From contig SZWC01000831.1 in the NCBI GenBank assembly GCA_023375785.1, forward strand, positions 167,366-219,204: 51,839 nucleotides of DNA, read 5' to 3'. The notes beneath the pieces were generated by a model. The model had not been told where the DNA came from. It saw only the letters and a list, made by a program, of their open reading frames with translations, and did not search any database. Made by a program: the position numbers and the translations under genes. Every line of letters starts with the position of its first letter. Positions within the stretch are counted from its first letter, which is position 1. This DNA comes from Penium margaritaceum (taxonomy: Eukaryota; Streptophyta; Zygnematophyceae; Desmidiales; Peniaceae). Shown one piece after another: positions 19,801 to 29,150 of the stretch.

Positions 19801-21010
19801 TTTGTGGCCTGTGATGATGCGTGTGAAGGAACATCGATTGCATGTGATAACTTCGGCCCTGACTCTATAGAGTGGTTGGAATTCAGCTCGCTGCACATCC
19901 GTGCCAACCCAGGTGACAGAGGTCACCTCTCACTCCACAAGATCATGCACAAAGCGATGCTCAACAGCAATGTGCTTCATGCATGCATGAAACATACCAG
20001 ATTTCTCTGTAATAGCAAGAGCACTCTGGTTTTCACATTGTGAAATGATGCAAGGTACAAACTAATACAAATCCTGAAGCAAACGCTAGTGCCACACCGC
20101 CTCAGCAACTCGAGCCCCCAGCATAACATATTTAGCCTCTGATGAGCTACATGCAATGTAGGACTGCTTGACACTACGCCAAAACACAATGTTGCCGCCA
20201 AGCAGGAACACTTATGTAGTCTGATAGCGCCCATCAGGGCTCCAGGCCACGTGACTACCTAAGCATTCGTCGACTACCACCAAACACAGCTGTCAAGAGC
20301 AGAATCCAAACTACAATATGGAAACTGCATATTGCAACACTTGCACAGCCCCGTAAAGGCTCCTCATCCGAGGAAACAAACAAAATTGTACAAGGAGGTT
20401 GACAACAGAGGCAATCTGGCTGTGTGTTTGTGACAAGTGCATCAGAGAGTCAATGAGATGTAATTACAGGGTCACATCCACAGTCTCCCCTAGCTGTATT
20501 GCATCATCCACCTTTAGGGCATCTTACCTATCTGGTGTGTGATGAGGGTGGAGGCCGTGCGAACTGCACCAAGGAGGTCAGCAAACCATTTTTCCCAGAA
20601 GGAGGGGGTAACATGCCTGATGCTACAAGAGTGCCCGTTCCTGATGGTCTTGCACGATATCCATCCCAAGGAAAACTACCAGTGAACCAAGATTCTTCAT
20701 CTTGTGGGTGGCCTGAAGGATTTTCTTGGCCTCCTTCATGGCCTCCATCAAAGGAGACGCCATCAGGAGGTCGTCCACCTAGACGAGGATGGCCGTGAAG
20801 CTCTTAGCTTTTTGTCTGATAAAGAGGGATGCGACGGCGTCACTCTGTGAAAAACCGGTATGTCTCACTATGCAGGTGATCTCCTTTTTCCAGCACAGGG
20901 GTGACTGCATTAGGTTGTAGAAAGCTTTGCACAAGTGCCAGACCTTGTAACCGACCTCAAATTTTGGTGGTTGGACCATGTAGATCTCCTCCTTTAGGGT
21001 GATGCCTCCA
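19800..21010 (-). pseudogene. Minus-strand copia RT and RNase H fragment
   Basis: Reading the minus strand downward from 21000: MVQPPKFEVGYKVWHLCKAF, then CWKKEITCIVRHTGF, then FTAILV-stop-VDDLLMASPL (YVDD with Tyr changed to a stop, about 20767-20800), then MKNLGSLVVFLGMDIVQD. RNase H follows with GGNIVFWRSVKQSYIACSSS (about 20130-20200), QCENQSALAITEKSGMFHAC, and KHIAVEHRFVHDLVE ending near 19880. Many stops. It is a 5'-truncated copia remnant with no LTR seen. Confidence 0.75.
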
Positions 21011-22199
21011 CTACTGCAATGTGCTACGATGGGTCATCGTGGCTTTGTGAATCCTCCCTCTACCATGGTTGTAGCTGTGAATCTCACAGCTAGTGCCACT
21101 ACTGCGTCCCTCCTATGCAGCTTAGCGAGGAATGCCTCGCTGGTCTGACATCAAGAGAAACTACTTGGAATCTTCTTAGCCTTGATGCTACTGGCATGTC
21201 AATATCATCCAGTTAGCTAATGCACTAGCAATCAAGCAACCAGGCACAAGAAACAACAAGGGTTAGGCAAGGGACATGCACAAAGTCTCATAAGCCCCAA
21301 TAACTTAGTAACGCATAGAGAACTAACAACTCACAAGCACACGGCATAAATACCTATCGTGGTGCAAGATGGGTGAGGCACACAACAGTGTCAGCTTGTC
21401 TTCAAACTGGCTCAAAACCACTATTTTGGTCGTAACACTATGTACAGGATTCCAGAAGCAACAATGTCTGAACCAAGAGATGAAAAATCTTGAGCCAAAC
21501 ACTATGACTGGTCACATGCACAAGCCCGGCCTCGATTGATGGACACCCCATGAAAAACATGGAAATCGGGCTCAAGAGCTAATCCATCCAAAATTCTAGC
21601 AGCTGTAGAACAGCTACAGAGCACCCTAGCAAGCACCTGGGACTTTGTGGCAGCTATCTTGGAGCTGCTGGTGGGTGGAGCCACCACCCGTTGGTGCTCC
21701 GGCGCCAAGTGGGTTTGAATAAGAAAATTGCACGAGCATGGATAGGACCGAGTGGTCACAATAAGTTGTACAAACAGATGGGGATGATTCACATCACAAC
21801 AACCTGTCCCTTGCAGCCAACCATGTGACTTGAAGTTTTTACGGTTATAATTCACTGTGGTTGTCCATGTTTGCATTAATATGTAAAAATATTCATATCC
21901 ATCCTGGCCACACTCTCTATGGGATGGCATCTTGTGTGAGCTTCAATGCAACAGAGGACGCTAGCTGTAGTTGAGGAAACTCACATAGAAAGCTGGTTCC
22001 TTGACAGACTATGTTTCTCTCCCTGCATGGATCTTTGCTTTTCCCATGTTTCCATGCTTGACACCTGAGGAGATGAATACAATTCCACGCCGATTGGACG
22101 GCAGACCTGCCAACTGCCGAGCTCGCATATGACTTTGTGGCCTGCACCACAACAGAAAAACTTCCTTTCTAAGGTGGTTGTCAGCAAACTCCCCTCAAC
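21011..22199. other. Unassigned stretch
   Basis: Frames of 75-142 residues occur on the minus strand (21502-22208), but none shows a motif I recognise. It may be decayed LTR or gag sequence of one of the neighbouring elements. Confidence 0.4.
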
Positions 22200-22760
22200 C
22201 CTGAGCAATTTTTAGAGCTAAAGAAACATACCAGCAATCGACATAAAACGGCGAGGCTCACAAAAAATCTGGGACAAGACTCACTCGATACTTGCTCATT
22301 CTCGGGCAACCATGAATCAAGCTGCTGACAAGCATTGGACAGATAAGGAATTCGATAAGGAATTGATGATCGCATCCTATTGAGCTCGATTAACATTTTT
22401 TTAAAAGTAAAAGAGTGTGCCAAGATCAAACCTAACTTGACTGAGCTGTTTGCAATCAAGGAAATGGAAAGGCATGTCATCAAAATGCTCCTGCTACAAG
22501 ACAACATGGCTATCCACCTGGTGTTCCACATCGACTGTCCCAAAATGTGTAGGTACACCAGTGAGAACTCCCCAAGTGAGAGGTGTCCCCACCACCACCT
22601 GTCAAAGCAGACAAGGGTGTGGAGCATGCGGTTGTTGATGTTTTGGAACATTACAGGTGTGGACAAGTGACGGAATTTCTAGTGAAGTGGAAGGGCTATG
22701 ACGCTTCACACAATAGTGATGAACCCTGTCATCAATTCTGGCACGTTGATCATTAGATTG
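22200..22760 (+). pseudogene. Element G: gypsy integrase C-terminus and chromodomain
   Basis: ADKHWTDKEFDKE, then ELFAIKEMERHVIKMLLLQD and NMAIHLVFHIDC (22315-22535), match the C-terminal gypsy integrase chain (RRxxxF.VGD...GPF.I...AYRL.LP......HPVFHVSxLK). After a small frame change, VEHAVVDVLEHYRCGQVTEF and LVKWKGYDASHNSDEP (about 22618-22726) form a chromodomain with its aromatic-rich YLVKWKGY core. This marks a plant chromovirus. The chromodomain of the integrase is thought to direct insertion to particular chromatin. The element is 5'-truncated near 22200. Confidence 0.8.
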
Positions 22761-22827
22761 CCAGCTGTTGTAGATGTCACTGACGGCAGTTTTAGCTAGA
22801 ATAGCTGGCACAGGGATGATGCGGCTA

Positions 22828-22855
22828 GGGGGGGGGGGGGGGGGGGGGAGGGGAG
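22828..22855 (+). other. Expanded polypurine tract of element G
   Basis: A run of 21 G followed by aggggag directly before the LTR start TGTTACAT at 22856. Other copies of this LTR family have a short tract (aaaaggggagggggag at 40785-40800). The length may be expanded or mis-assembled. Confidence 0.7.
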
Positions 22856-23234
22856 TGTTACATATATGATTCACGTGAGACCTAAAATTCAATGACTGTG
22901 GATTTTTTTTCCTCAGATTCATGATCCACCGTGTGTTGACCTCCAAGCTTCTATGTCGTTCGGCTGATGGGATTTTGGCCAACTGCCCCGACCTTCCGTG
23001 TTCCATTCTAGAAGGCTCTGAAATGTTTGACCACTTTCCAAAAGTGTTGACAGAACTATCCCATAGCGTATGACATTCCAAATTCTTTTGTCGACTTCTC
23101 AACAACACTCAACTATTATGAAAAACATGCATCAATTTTTTTTAATAATCTGAATTCTTGGTGGAAGTTTTCGAAGCGGCCTCTCACAACGTGACCACCC
23201 ACATTGCTCGTCTCCAGACTGCAATGCTACACTA
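22856..23234 (+). repeat. 3' LTR of element G, first part
   Basis: Starts TGTTACAT and aligns with the LTR of E from 40801: both share stretches such as cc(a/g)ccgtgtgttgacctc or ccaccacacgtcgagacctc, cattctagaaggctctgaaa, and cacaacgtgacc or cacgacgtgac. Similarity stops at 23234 where element F begins. A continuation is recognisable at 28984. Confidence 0.75.
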
Positions 23235-23727
23235 TGCGAAAAGTGGATGGTTCATATTGATGATGTGCGGAGTAGAACATGCTTTGTGGATTGGGACAGA
23301 TGGATAACTTGTAAAGGTAGCAAGACCAGTTTGATGAAAAGTATCGGAATAATCGAGCACATATGTGCCATAGCAGAAAACAGAATGTGAAATGCTTGAG
23401 GTATTCAGCGCTCGAGTCGAGTGATGTGTGCGACAAAGCGTCATGAATGGCTGCGTTGAGAAACTCTGTTGAGAAGGAGGGCGATTTTCAAATCATAGAG
23501 GTGCGCTTCTATGAAAGTCTAGCACAGCAAATAACTTGATAAAAGGGTATAAAACATGGATAAAGTCCATGATAGTTCTGTCGATGTTTCTAGAATATGG
23601 TAAAACTTGTCACAACTTTCTGGAACAGAACACTAGAAGTCATGGAAGGAGGCCAAATTTCCCTCGACCGGTCGGCGTAACAATCGTGAGGTTCACATGT
23701 GGTAGGCTGAAAACACACTAACTTGAA

Positions 23728-23753
23728 TGTTCACACACCGAGTTTAGGGAGTT
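23728..23753. repeat. 26-bp direct repeat flanking the 547-bp insert, left copy
   Basis: Pattern tgttcacacacc[g]agttt, then aggga[g]tt. 24 of 26 bases match the right copy. In the uninterrupted F 5' LTR (about 28927-28975) the homologous site is present once. This supports a target duplication. Confidence 0.75.
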
Positions 23754-23754
23754 C

Positions 23755-23894
23755 AACAGATTTAGACGTTTTGCAAAACGTCTAAAAATTTAGACGTTTT
23801 GCAAAACGTCTAAATCTGTTTAATTTTTAGACGTTTTGCAAAACGTCTAAATCTGTTTAATTTTTAGACGTTTTGCAAAACGTCTAAATCTGTT
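23755..23894. repeat. Array of four perfect 26-base palindromes
   Basis: Units at 23761-23786, 23789-23814, 23826-23851 and 23863-23888 each read tttagacgttttg followed by its exact reverse complement. Spacing is 28, 37 and 37 bp; the linker in the 37-bp units is tctgtttaatt. The array begins aacaga and ends tctgtt, so its outer edges are also complementary. Confidence 0.95.
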
Positions 23895-24134
23895 TAATCC
23901 TGCTGTGTTCCTTCCTCGTGTTATTTTGGCTTGGCAACTACCTAGGAGACTTTCTAATTTCCTAGTGCGGGCGCGAATCCCACCCTATCATTTTTTGCTA
24001 CCTCGGTTCTGCTTTGACGCGTCGCTTTTTGCGCGCTCATTTGCACCGAGTCGCCCAGCTTCGCTGGCGCGAAGGGTGACCCCTCAGATTCTGTCCCACG
24101 TGTGTGCATTTAGCATGAGAGATCCTTGTTCATT

Positions 24135-24194
24135 GAGTTCATTGGCCTGATGAAGGCTCACCCGAGCCGAAACATGTTGCCAGCCTTTAACCTC
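24135..24194 (+). ncRNA. Hammerhead-ribozyme-like motif
   Basis: The core reads CTGATGA (24147-24153), one extra A, stem II GGCTC/GAGCC (24155-24159 with 24164-24168, loop ACCC), GAAA (24169-24172), a two-base-pair stem III AC/GT (24172-24173 with 24176-24177), and T at the cleavage position 24178. Stem I pairs TTGGC (24142-24146) with GCCAG (24179-24183; one G-T pair). An outer helix follows, GAGTT (24135-24139) with AACCTC (24189-24194, one bulge), separated by an internal loop. A very short stem III is typical of the minimal hammerheads described in Penelope-like elements. The unpaired A24154 departs from the consensus and may lower or abolish activity. Confidence 0.6.
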
Positions 24195-24300
24195 TGACTT
24201 TTCTCTCAAACCATGCCTAGCACACGTGGACTACTCTCTTTCAATTCCATTCAGGCTACGAGTTCTTGCTGCCCCGAGAAGCACCCCCCCTCTACTGCGG

Positions 24301-24326
24301 TGTTCACACACCAAGTTTAGGGACTT
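24301..24326. repeat. 26-bp direct repeat flanking the 547-bp insert, right copy
   Basis: Partner of 23728-23753, two mismatches. It joins directly to the start of the F 3' LTR on its right side. Confidence 0.75.
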
Positions 24327-24359
24327 GTGTACGTCAGACATGTAACACTTCTCCCCATT

Positions 24360-25230
24360 TAGCGATAACTTCCCGGCGCATTTTCACACACATGTCAAAC
24401 ATGGGTAGAATAGCTGTTGTTCTCATGATCGACATCTCGAAGGTTAGCATAGGGCTCCTAGCTTTTATGCAAAGCAACATGGCCCTAACGCTTGAGCAGT
24501 TACTCCATTATTTTTCTGTGGTGGAGGTCTCCTAAGACATTTTTTATGGCGCACTCCGTGTCCCTGTCTGCTTTGATAGGAGCGGGAGCACGTCTCTGCC
24601 GAGGAAGTGCTCGCTGGGGTCAGGTAGAGTTTCAGTTGGCTAATGTGGAACACTGGGTGGTCAGCCATGCTGTCTTATAGTAAGAGTTTTTTGGTGAAAT
24701 GGGGAATCGGGTCCTACTCAGCAGCACCTCAACATGGGTGCTGCTGAGTAGGACCCGATCACTGATATGGAACTCGGTGTCTGGTTGATGTTTGCTGAAT
24801 TCTCACTTGATTGATGCTTGTCTTCTTAGTGTTTAGAGATTCTTGTTCCTGATGCTTTAGAATTATTTCCGTTGGATGTTGACTGCCGGTATGTTGCTTG
24901 AACTGTACAAAGCTTCTGGAGTGAATGGGACACTGCCATAAACCACTTTAAATGGGATCTTTCTAGTTGCAGCTAATGTTGCAGAGTTGTAATCAAGCTC
25001 GATGGTCCGTAGCTTGACCACCCAGTCATTACCAAGTGGCTTGCACAGAATTCAGAGTAAATGTTCGTGTGTCTGATTGGTATGCTCAGTCTGACCGTCA
25101 GTTTAGGAATGGAAAGTTGTGAATACCTAAACGCAACTACTGTAGAGAGTCATCAGCTATCTTTGATGAGCAACATGTTGGTATCAACCATCAGCTTCCA
25201 CCACATTCTTCTTCGTTCTCCGCCAGTTGT
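24360..25230 (-). pseudogene. Element F: integrase (C-terminal part recognisable)
   Basis: On the minus strand, YNSATLAATRKIPFKVVYGS (about 24990-24930) matches the gypsy integrase YNSxxHxxTGxSPFxxxYG segment. HPVFHISQLKLYL (about 24660-24620) is the conserved end of the integrase C-terminal domain. Between them a perfect hairpin (24706-24759) interrupts the chain. Catalytic-core motifs between 25000 and 25230 are not readable, and no chromodomain is clear before the LTR at 24347. Confidence 0.65.
24706..24759. repeat. Perfect 23-bp inverted repeat (hairpin)
   Basis: Left arm 24706-24728 begins atcgggtcctactcagcagc. The right arm 24737-24759 is its exact complement, with an 8-base loop (tcaacatg). 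It lies inside the decayed F integrase and is not part of any known domain. Confidence 0.95.
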
Positions 25231-25560
25231 CAAAGTTGGACTCAAGGAACACCATCCATCAAGATGTTTGACCGTCCAGATTTGGTTGAGCCTTGAGATG
25301 CTTGAGTGCATACTGATTTGTGTGGATGATATAGCATCGGCATTCTAGATAGCACTGCCACGGTTTCAACATGGCCACGGCCGCCAGAATCTCTTTTTTG
25401 TGCATCGTGTAGTTTACCTCCGGCCCACACAATTTTCTTGAGGTGAACGCAACCGGGTTGTTTTCCACCACTGTTTTCTTATAGGAGAACATCAACGATT
25501 ACTTGACCGGATGCGCCGGTGGCCATGATGCAGTCCACCATCAGACCTAACATTAAGAAG
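25230..25560 (-). pseudogene. Element F: RNase H
   Basis: Minus strand: NNPVAFTSRKLCGPEVNYTM, then HKKEILAAVAMLKPWQCYLE, YIIHTNQYALKHL, and in the next frame a WMVFLE segment (to about 25245). This matches gypsy RNase H (HPVAYxSRxLxxxExNYxxxExELLAIVxAxxxWRxYL...TDHxSLKYL). Asp of TDH is Asn here. Confidence 0.75.
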
Positions 25561-26580
25561 CCTGGTACCAAGGTTAGAGTGTTTCTCAAAGAGTTTAACA
25601 CTTCTTCTTGGCCATCCATCTAATTCTTATCAGTGATTTCATGAGTGAGATCAAAGAGAGGCCCTCATACTGGAATTTCATGAATGACAAGACGGTGTTA
25701 GGTAGTTGCGGAACCCAAAAAATCTTGGACGTCTTGAAGATTGGTGGGCGTCGGAAAACCAGCGACCGCCTCTTTTTTACCAGGGTCCATGGTGATATGT
25801 CCATTGCTAATGATGTGGCAAAACAGCTTAATAAAACGGCCAAAAACAACTAGTGTTTTCTGTAAATCTTCTCTCTTTGTACGATCTCAAGAACTTCTAA
25901 AAGATGTCCATTGTGCTCCTCTTGGGTGCGGCTACAGACCAGGATGTTATCGAGATACACTACGACAAAGTTGTTGATGCACAGATGAAAATGTTTTTCC
26001 ATGGCCACCATGAATGTTGCAGGTGTGTTTGTGAGTCCAAACGACATGACCGTGAACTCAAAATGTCCATGTGTGGTGAGAAACACCATTTTATTGATGT
26101 GCTTATTATATGTGAAGATCTGATAATAGCCGTTGCATATGTCAGATTTTGGTCTGGTTGCGAAAGGGGCTAGCTGTTCTTGATGATAATGTTGTTCAAT
26201 GTCCTGTAGTCCATGCACATGTGCATTTGACCCAATTTCTTGTTAGGAAAAACCTCTCCAAGCTCCTCAATGAAAAGATGCAGATTCCTTCATAACAGTT
26301 GCAATATCATGAGGCTGACAAGGCTGATGTTGTCCCACAAGCTGCTACAATTGCCTTTTTTCCGTTGATTCCATGTAGAATAGCTTCTCTTTTGCTCCGC
26401 GTTGCAGGTACCGATTGACCATGTCTAGTGATATTGGTTGCTTGCATCCTTTTGTGAATACTGCAAGTTCCTTTGTTTCTCCTCTTGAGCTGCTTCCCAT
26501 AACCGTTGCTGCATTTTGGGTCGCTCGACTTGATGTACGTTCCATTTCTTATTGTTAACACTTGTGTAGACTGTGTCACT
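25560..26580 (-). pseudogene. Element F: reverse transcriptase
   Basis: Minus strand from 26220: KSDICNGYYQIFTYNKHINK, HGHFEFTVMSFGLTNTPATF and NNFVVVYLDNILVCSRTQEE (about 25975-25916), matching gypsy RT (KxDLxxGYxQIR, FxVMPFGLTNAPATF, YLDDILVYS). The catalytic box is YLDN (gttatcgagata on the plus strand at 25946-25957), with the second Asp changed to Asn. A shift near 25850 leads to the thumb region. The N-terminal RT (CMDYRTLNN) lies near 26200-26240 in another frame. Confidence 0.8.
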
Positions 26581-26689
26581 GCTTCAAACCACTTGTGGAT
26601 TGTGCTAAAACAAGAAAGCTTACGGAAGAATAATTGTTTGATCGCTCATTGTACAATTTCTCTTTACTGTTACGCTGTTAGATCTTCAC

Positions 26690-26975
26690 ATTGTAGTGAG
26701 AATGGTTGTTGACATCGACAGATGCACACCCATCCATTCATGGTTTTGACTTCAAAAAGCCCTGATTTGGTACACGAATCCAGCTTCAAAACCATGTCAT
26801 TCCTTTCAAAGCTGTAAGGGGCCCCTTCTTCCATTGTTTTCGGGGCTCTTATGTGAATTTTCCATCCCCTTGTTTACACTCATGGCAGTATCGGTCGTTG
26901 GTTGTCCTCGTATCCCTCGTTAACTTTTGTGATCTTTGGAACCCTCACCTGCAGCAAGGTGAGCTGTTCAGATGG
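26690..26975 (-). pseudogene. Element F: protease region
   Basis: The minus strand reads KVNEGYEDNQRPILP, then APYSFERNDMVLKLDSCTKS and GLFEVKTMNGWVC. It aligns along its length with the protease of E at 37312-37560 (FDEGYEDEQPTILLKV...VSIDMVRKL...GVFEGKTVNG). The active-site LLDGGAS segment of E has been replaced by unrelated residues here. Confidence 0.6.
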
Positions 26976-26999
26976 ATGATTGTTTGGTACACAATCTGT

Positions 27000-28435
27000 T
27001 GATTGGAAAGGATCCCTACCAATTCTTTCTGCCCTCAATTGTTTTCAAACTCTTCTTTTGTTCTTTGCAGCTTCCCCCTCTTTTTGGTGTACTTATACCG
27101 CTTTCGACAGTCATGGCAAACGTTATCCAACTTTGCCCAGTTACAACACAAACGTTAATTGCACTAATCGATAGCGTCAATTTCCATCCAAGATAATTTT
27201 TCTGTCAAGTTGCAACTTCCCTCAGCCATGATATGGATGGTGGCCTTGGGATTGCCAATTGTTGGATTCCTGCATATGAGAATTGTAGTCCGCGCTATCG
27301 ACATTATCTGTAATAACATTCATTCACAAAAGGTTTTCTTGGATGCCTGACTTTTCTATAGAATGTAACATGTTGCACTTGAGGCCATTGTTTTGGTATA
27401 GACAAAGTCCGTCAGTGGTATGGTCAATGCCTGTGATGATTTCACCAAAAAGAAAGTGTGCACTCCGTCACGCTGGACTGTTGACACAAGCATTGAAGCT
27501 TGTAGCATACGTCATAGTTTTCATTCATCTTTTCAAATTGATTAAGGCAAGTATGGCTTATATGACATTGATCCATTTATCTTGTGGAGTTCAAGAGTTG
27601 TGACAAGTGGGATATATCTGCTTGAGAGGCAAAACACCTCAACTCTACAATGCTAGAGAAGTCCTGCAAGCCATTGATCCAGCTCCGCCAGTCTCCTTCT
27701 GGCGCCGGATGATCTTTAGATTGGACCTGCGATTCAACGCGGTGACACACAAAAGCAAGGCTTCAATGTCAGTTTTTTCATTATTGTTGTTGATCCCAAC
27801 GGTGATGGAGTACACCTCCAAAATTGTTAGTCACGTCCAAACTGTCGGTCCTTTGGAATACATCGGATCAAATGGCTCCAAAATTATTCCAAGGATTTGG
27901 GATTCATTTGTTAGTTGGTTTTTTCTCTTGGTGATTATTGCTTCCTGTGCACGTATTCTGAAGCTCATCCATAGCAGGGTGAATTGATGGAACATATGAT
28001 TGTTGAAGCTCTCAATTCCTGGCAGATTCTGTTATAGGTCTTCACAAATGAGATATTGTGGGCCAGTGCCTCCTATCATACCTGGTGTTGTCTAGACCGG
28101 CTACAAAGAAAGCAACGAATTCACCAAGGTCCAAAATCCTGTCATCAGGTTAGTCGTCATAATTTTTGGGGTTGTGCCATTTTTCATGAAGCCTGCCGCT
28201 GCTACCTGGTTTGGTTGGAGAGCATCGTGAACCTGTGCTACTGGTCCTCCATTGTCAAAGTCTTTGCCAGTGACTACTGCTCGCCATCAAGTTCGCTTGC
28301 TCACTTCACCAGTGTCGTGAGGCCTGCGATCTTTTGATGGCGGAGATGTGTTGAAGACTTGTGATAGGTTGTTGCCTTGTAGTGAATACGTTGACGTTCC
28401 CTCCAGTGCCGTTGCGCTTTCATACAAAGTGTTTT
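27000..28435 (-). pseudogene. Element F: gag-like region
   Basis: Position between 5' LTR and protease makes this the gag. On the minus strand, fragments such as DDRILDLGEFVAFFVAGLDN (about 28160-28100) look protein-like, but no zinc knuckle survives. Assignment is by position. Confidence 0.4.
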
Positions 28436-28983
28436 GCCGATCAAAACGTGGATGGTTCATGGAGATGGGGTGTAAAGCATGTTGGTTTTTGAGGAATTGA
28501 AAAAAATTGATTATTTCTAATAAGCAATAAGTGTACTTTGACTAGAACTGTCGGAAATTCCAAGCACATGTATACAACAGCAAAAACTAGGATGACACAT
28601 GCTTGGGATCTTCGACGCTCAATTCAAGAAATGGGTGCGACAACACGTCATGAGAGGTTGCCTCTAAATACTTTGTCAAAACTTTGGCGAGTTTCCAGAT
28701 CATCAAGGCTCTGTATGAAAAAAAGTCCACAGTCATCAATAATTCAACCAAACAGTATCAAAAGATTGATACCTTTAATGATAGCTCTGTTGAACCTTCT
28801 CGGAAGTGGTCAAACTTGTCAAAACCTTCTAGAACATTGCACAAAATTCTGAGGAAGGTGAAAAAGATACCCTTGGCCAGTTCGCGTATCAATGGTGAGG
28901 TTGACGTATGGTGGGCTATCAATGTAACAAAGAAAATGTCCATGCATGGAGTTTAAGGACTTGTGTACATGAACGATGCAACG
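28436..28983 (-). repeat. 5' LTR of element F
   Basis: Minus strand from 28983: cgttgcatcgttcatgtaca, then caagtccttaaactcc, then gatagcccaccatacgtcaa. It aligns with the E, G and H LTRs and with the F 3' LTR, ending near tggatggttcat on the plus strand as in the 3' copy. It lacks the 547-bp insert, so it serves as an empty site for it. Confidence 0.75.
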
Positions 28984-29150
28984 CCTAAGACTCCAAATAA
29001 GCCTCTCTCTTCTTCTGTTAAAATGCCTGTGAAACCACTTCTTACACAGAAGTTGTGTATGGAAGTCGTAGGGAGTCCGGAGATCGTTGGACAGGGTTTT
29101 CCCTTTGTATCACTTTAGGCGCAATCTTAATGAGCAACCCATACAGGGAG
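28984..29150 (+). repeat. 3' LTR of element G, continuation
   Basis: cctaagactccaaataagcctc resembles E LTR cctaaggaccccgactacgt at about 41167, the point reached by the G LTR when F interrupts it. Only the first ~60 bp are recognisable, and the end is a guess from the 548-bp length of E. Confidence 0.45.

Larger units (their letters stand above)
23754..24300 (+). mobile_element. 547-bp insert with palindrome array and hammerhead-like motif
   Basis: Unique sequence between two 26-bp near-identical direct repeats in the LTR of F. The left end is an array of four perfect 26-base palindromes. A hammerhead-ribozyme-like motif sits about 120 bp from the right end. A 246-base frame (23905-24150) has no recognisable domain. 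Long target duplications plus a hammerhead motif recall Penelope-like retroelements and related hammerhead-carrying non-autonomous retroelements. No RT or GIY-YIG domain is present, so if it is a PLE derivative it is a terminal-repeat fragment or a non-autonomous relative. The orientation given is that of the ribozyme. Confidence 0.6.
23235..24347 (-). repeat. 3' LTR of element F, interrupted
   Basis: On the minus strand it starts TGTTACATGTCTGACGTACAC at 24347 after a purine tract (aaatggggagaag), is broken at 24300, and resumes at 23753 with a repeat of the preceding 26 bases. It runs on to about 23235. Without the insert and the extra 26 bases it is about 540 bp, like the other LTRs of this family. 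Confidence 0.8.
23235..28983 (-). mobile_element. Element F, Ty3/gypsy chromovirus, inserted in the LTR of element G
   Basis: Minus-strand element with two LTRs (5' copy 28436-28983, 3' copy 23235-24347). Between them in minus-strand order: gag-like sequence, protease, RT, RNase H, integrase C-terminal domain. It is flanked left and right by the two halves of the G LTR. The candidate target duplication is short and imperfect (acta at 23231-23234 versus ccta at 28984-28987). Same family as G, H and E by LTR sequence. Heavily degenerate; the 3' LTR carries a 547-bp insert. Confidence 0.8.

Noticed and set aside
23755-23894. CRISPR-like array of regularly spaced palindromic repeats
   Set aside because: Only four units, spacers of 2-11 bases of shared sequence, and a eukaryotic retroelement context without cas genes.
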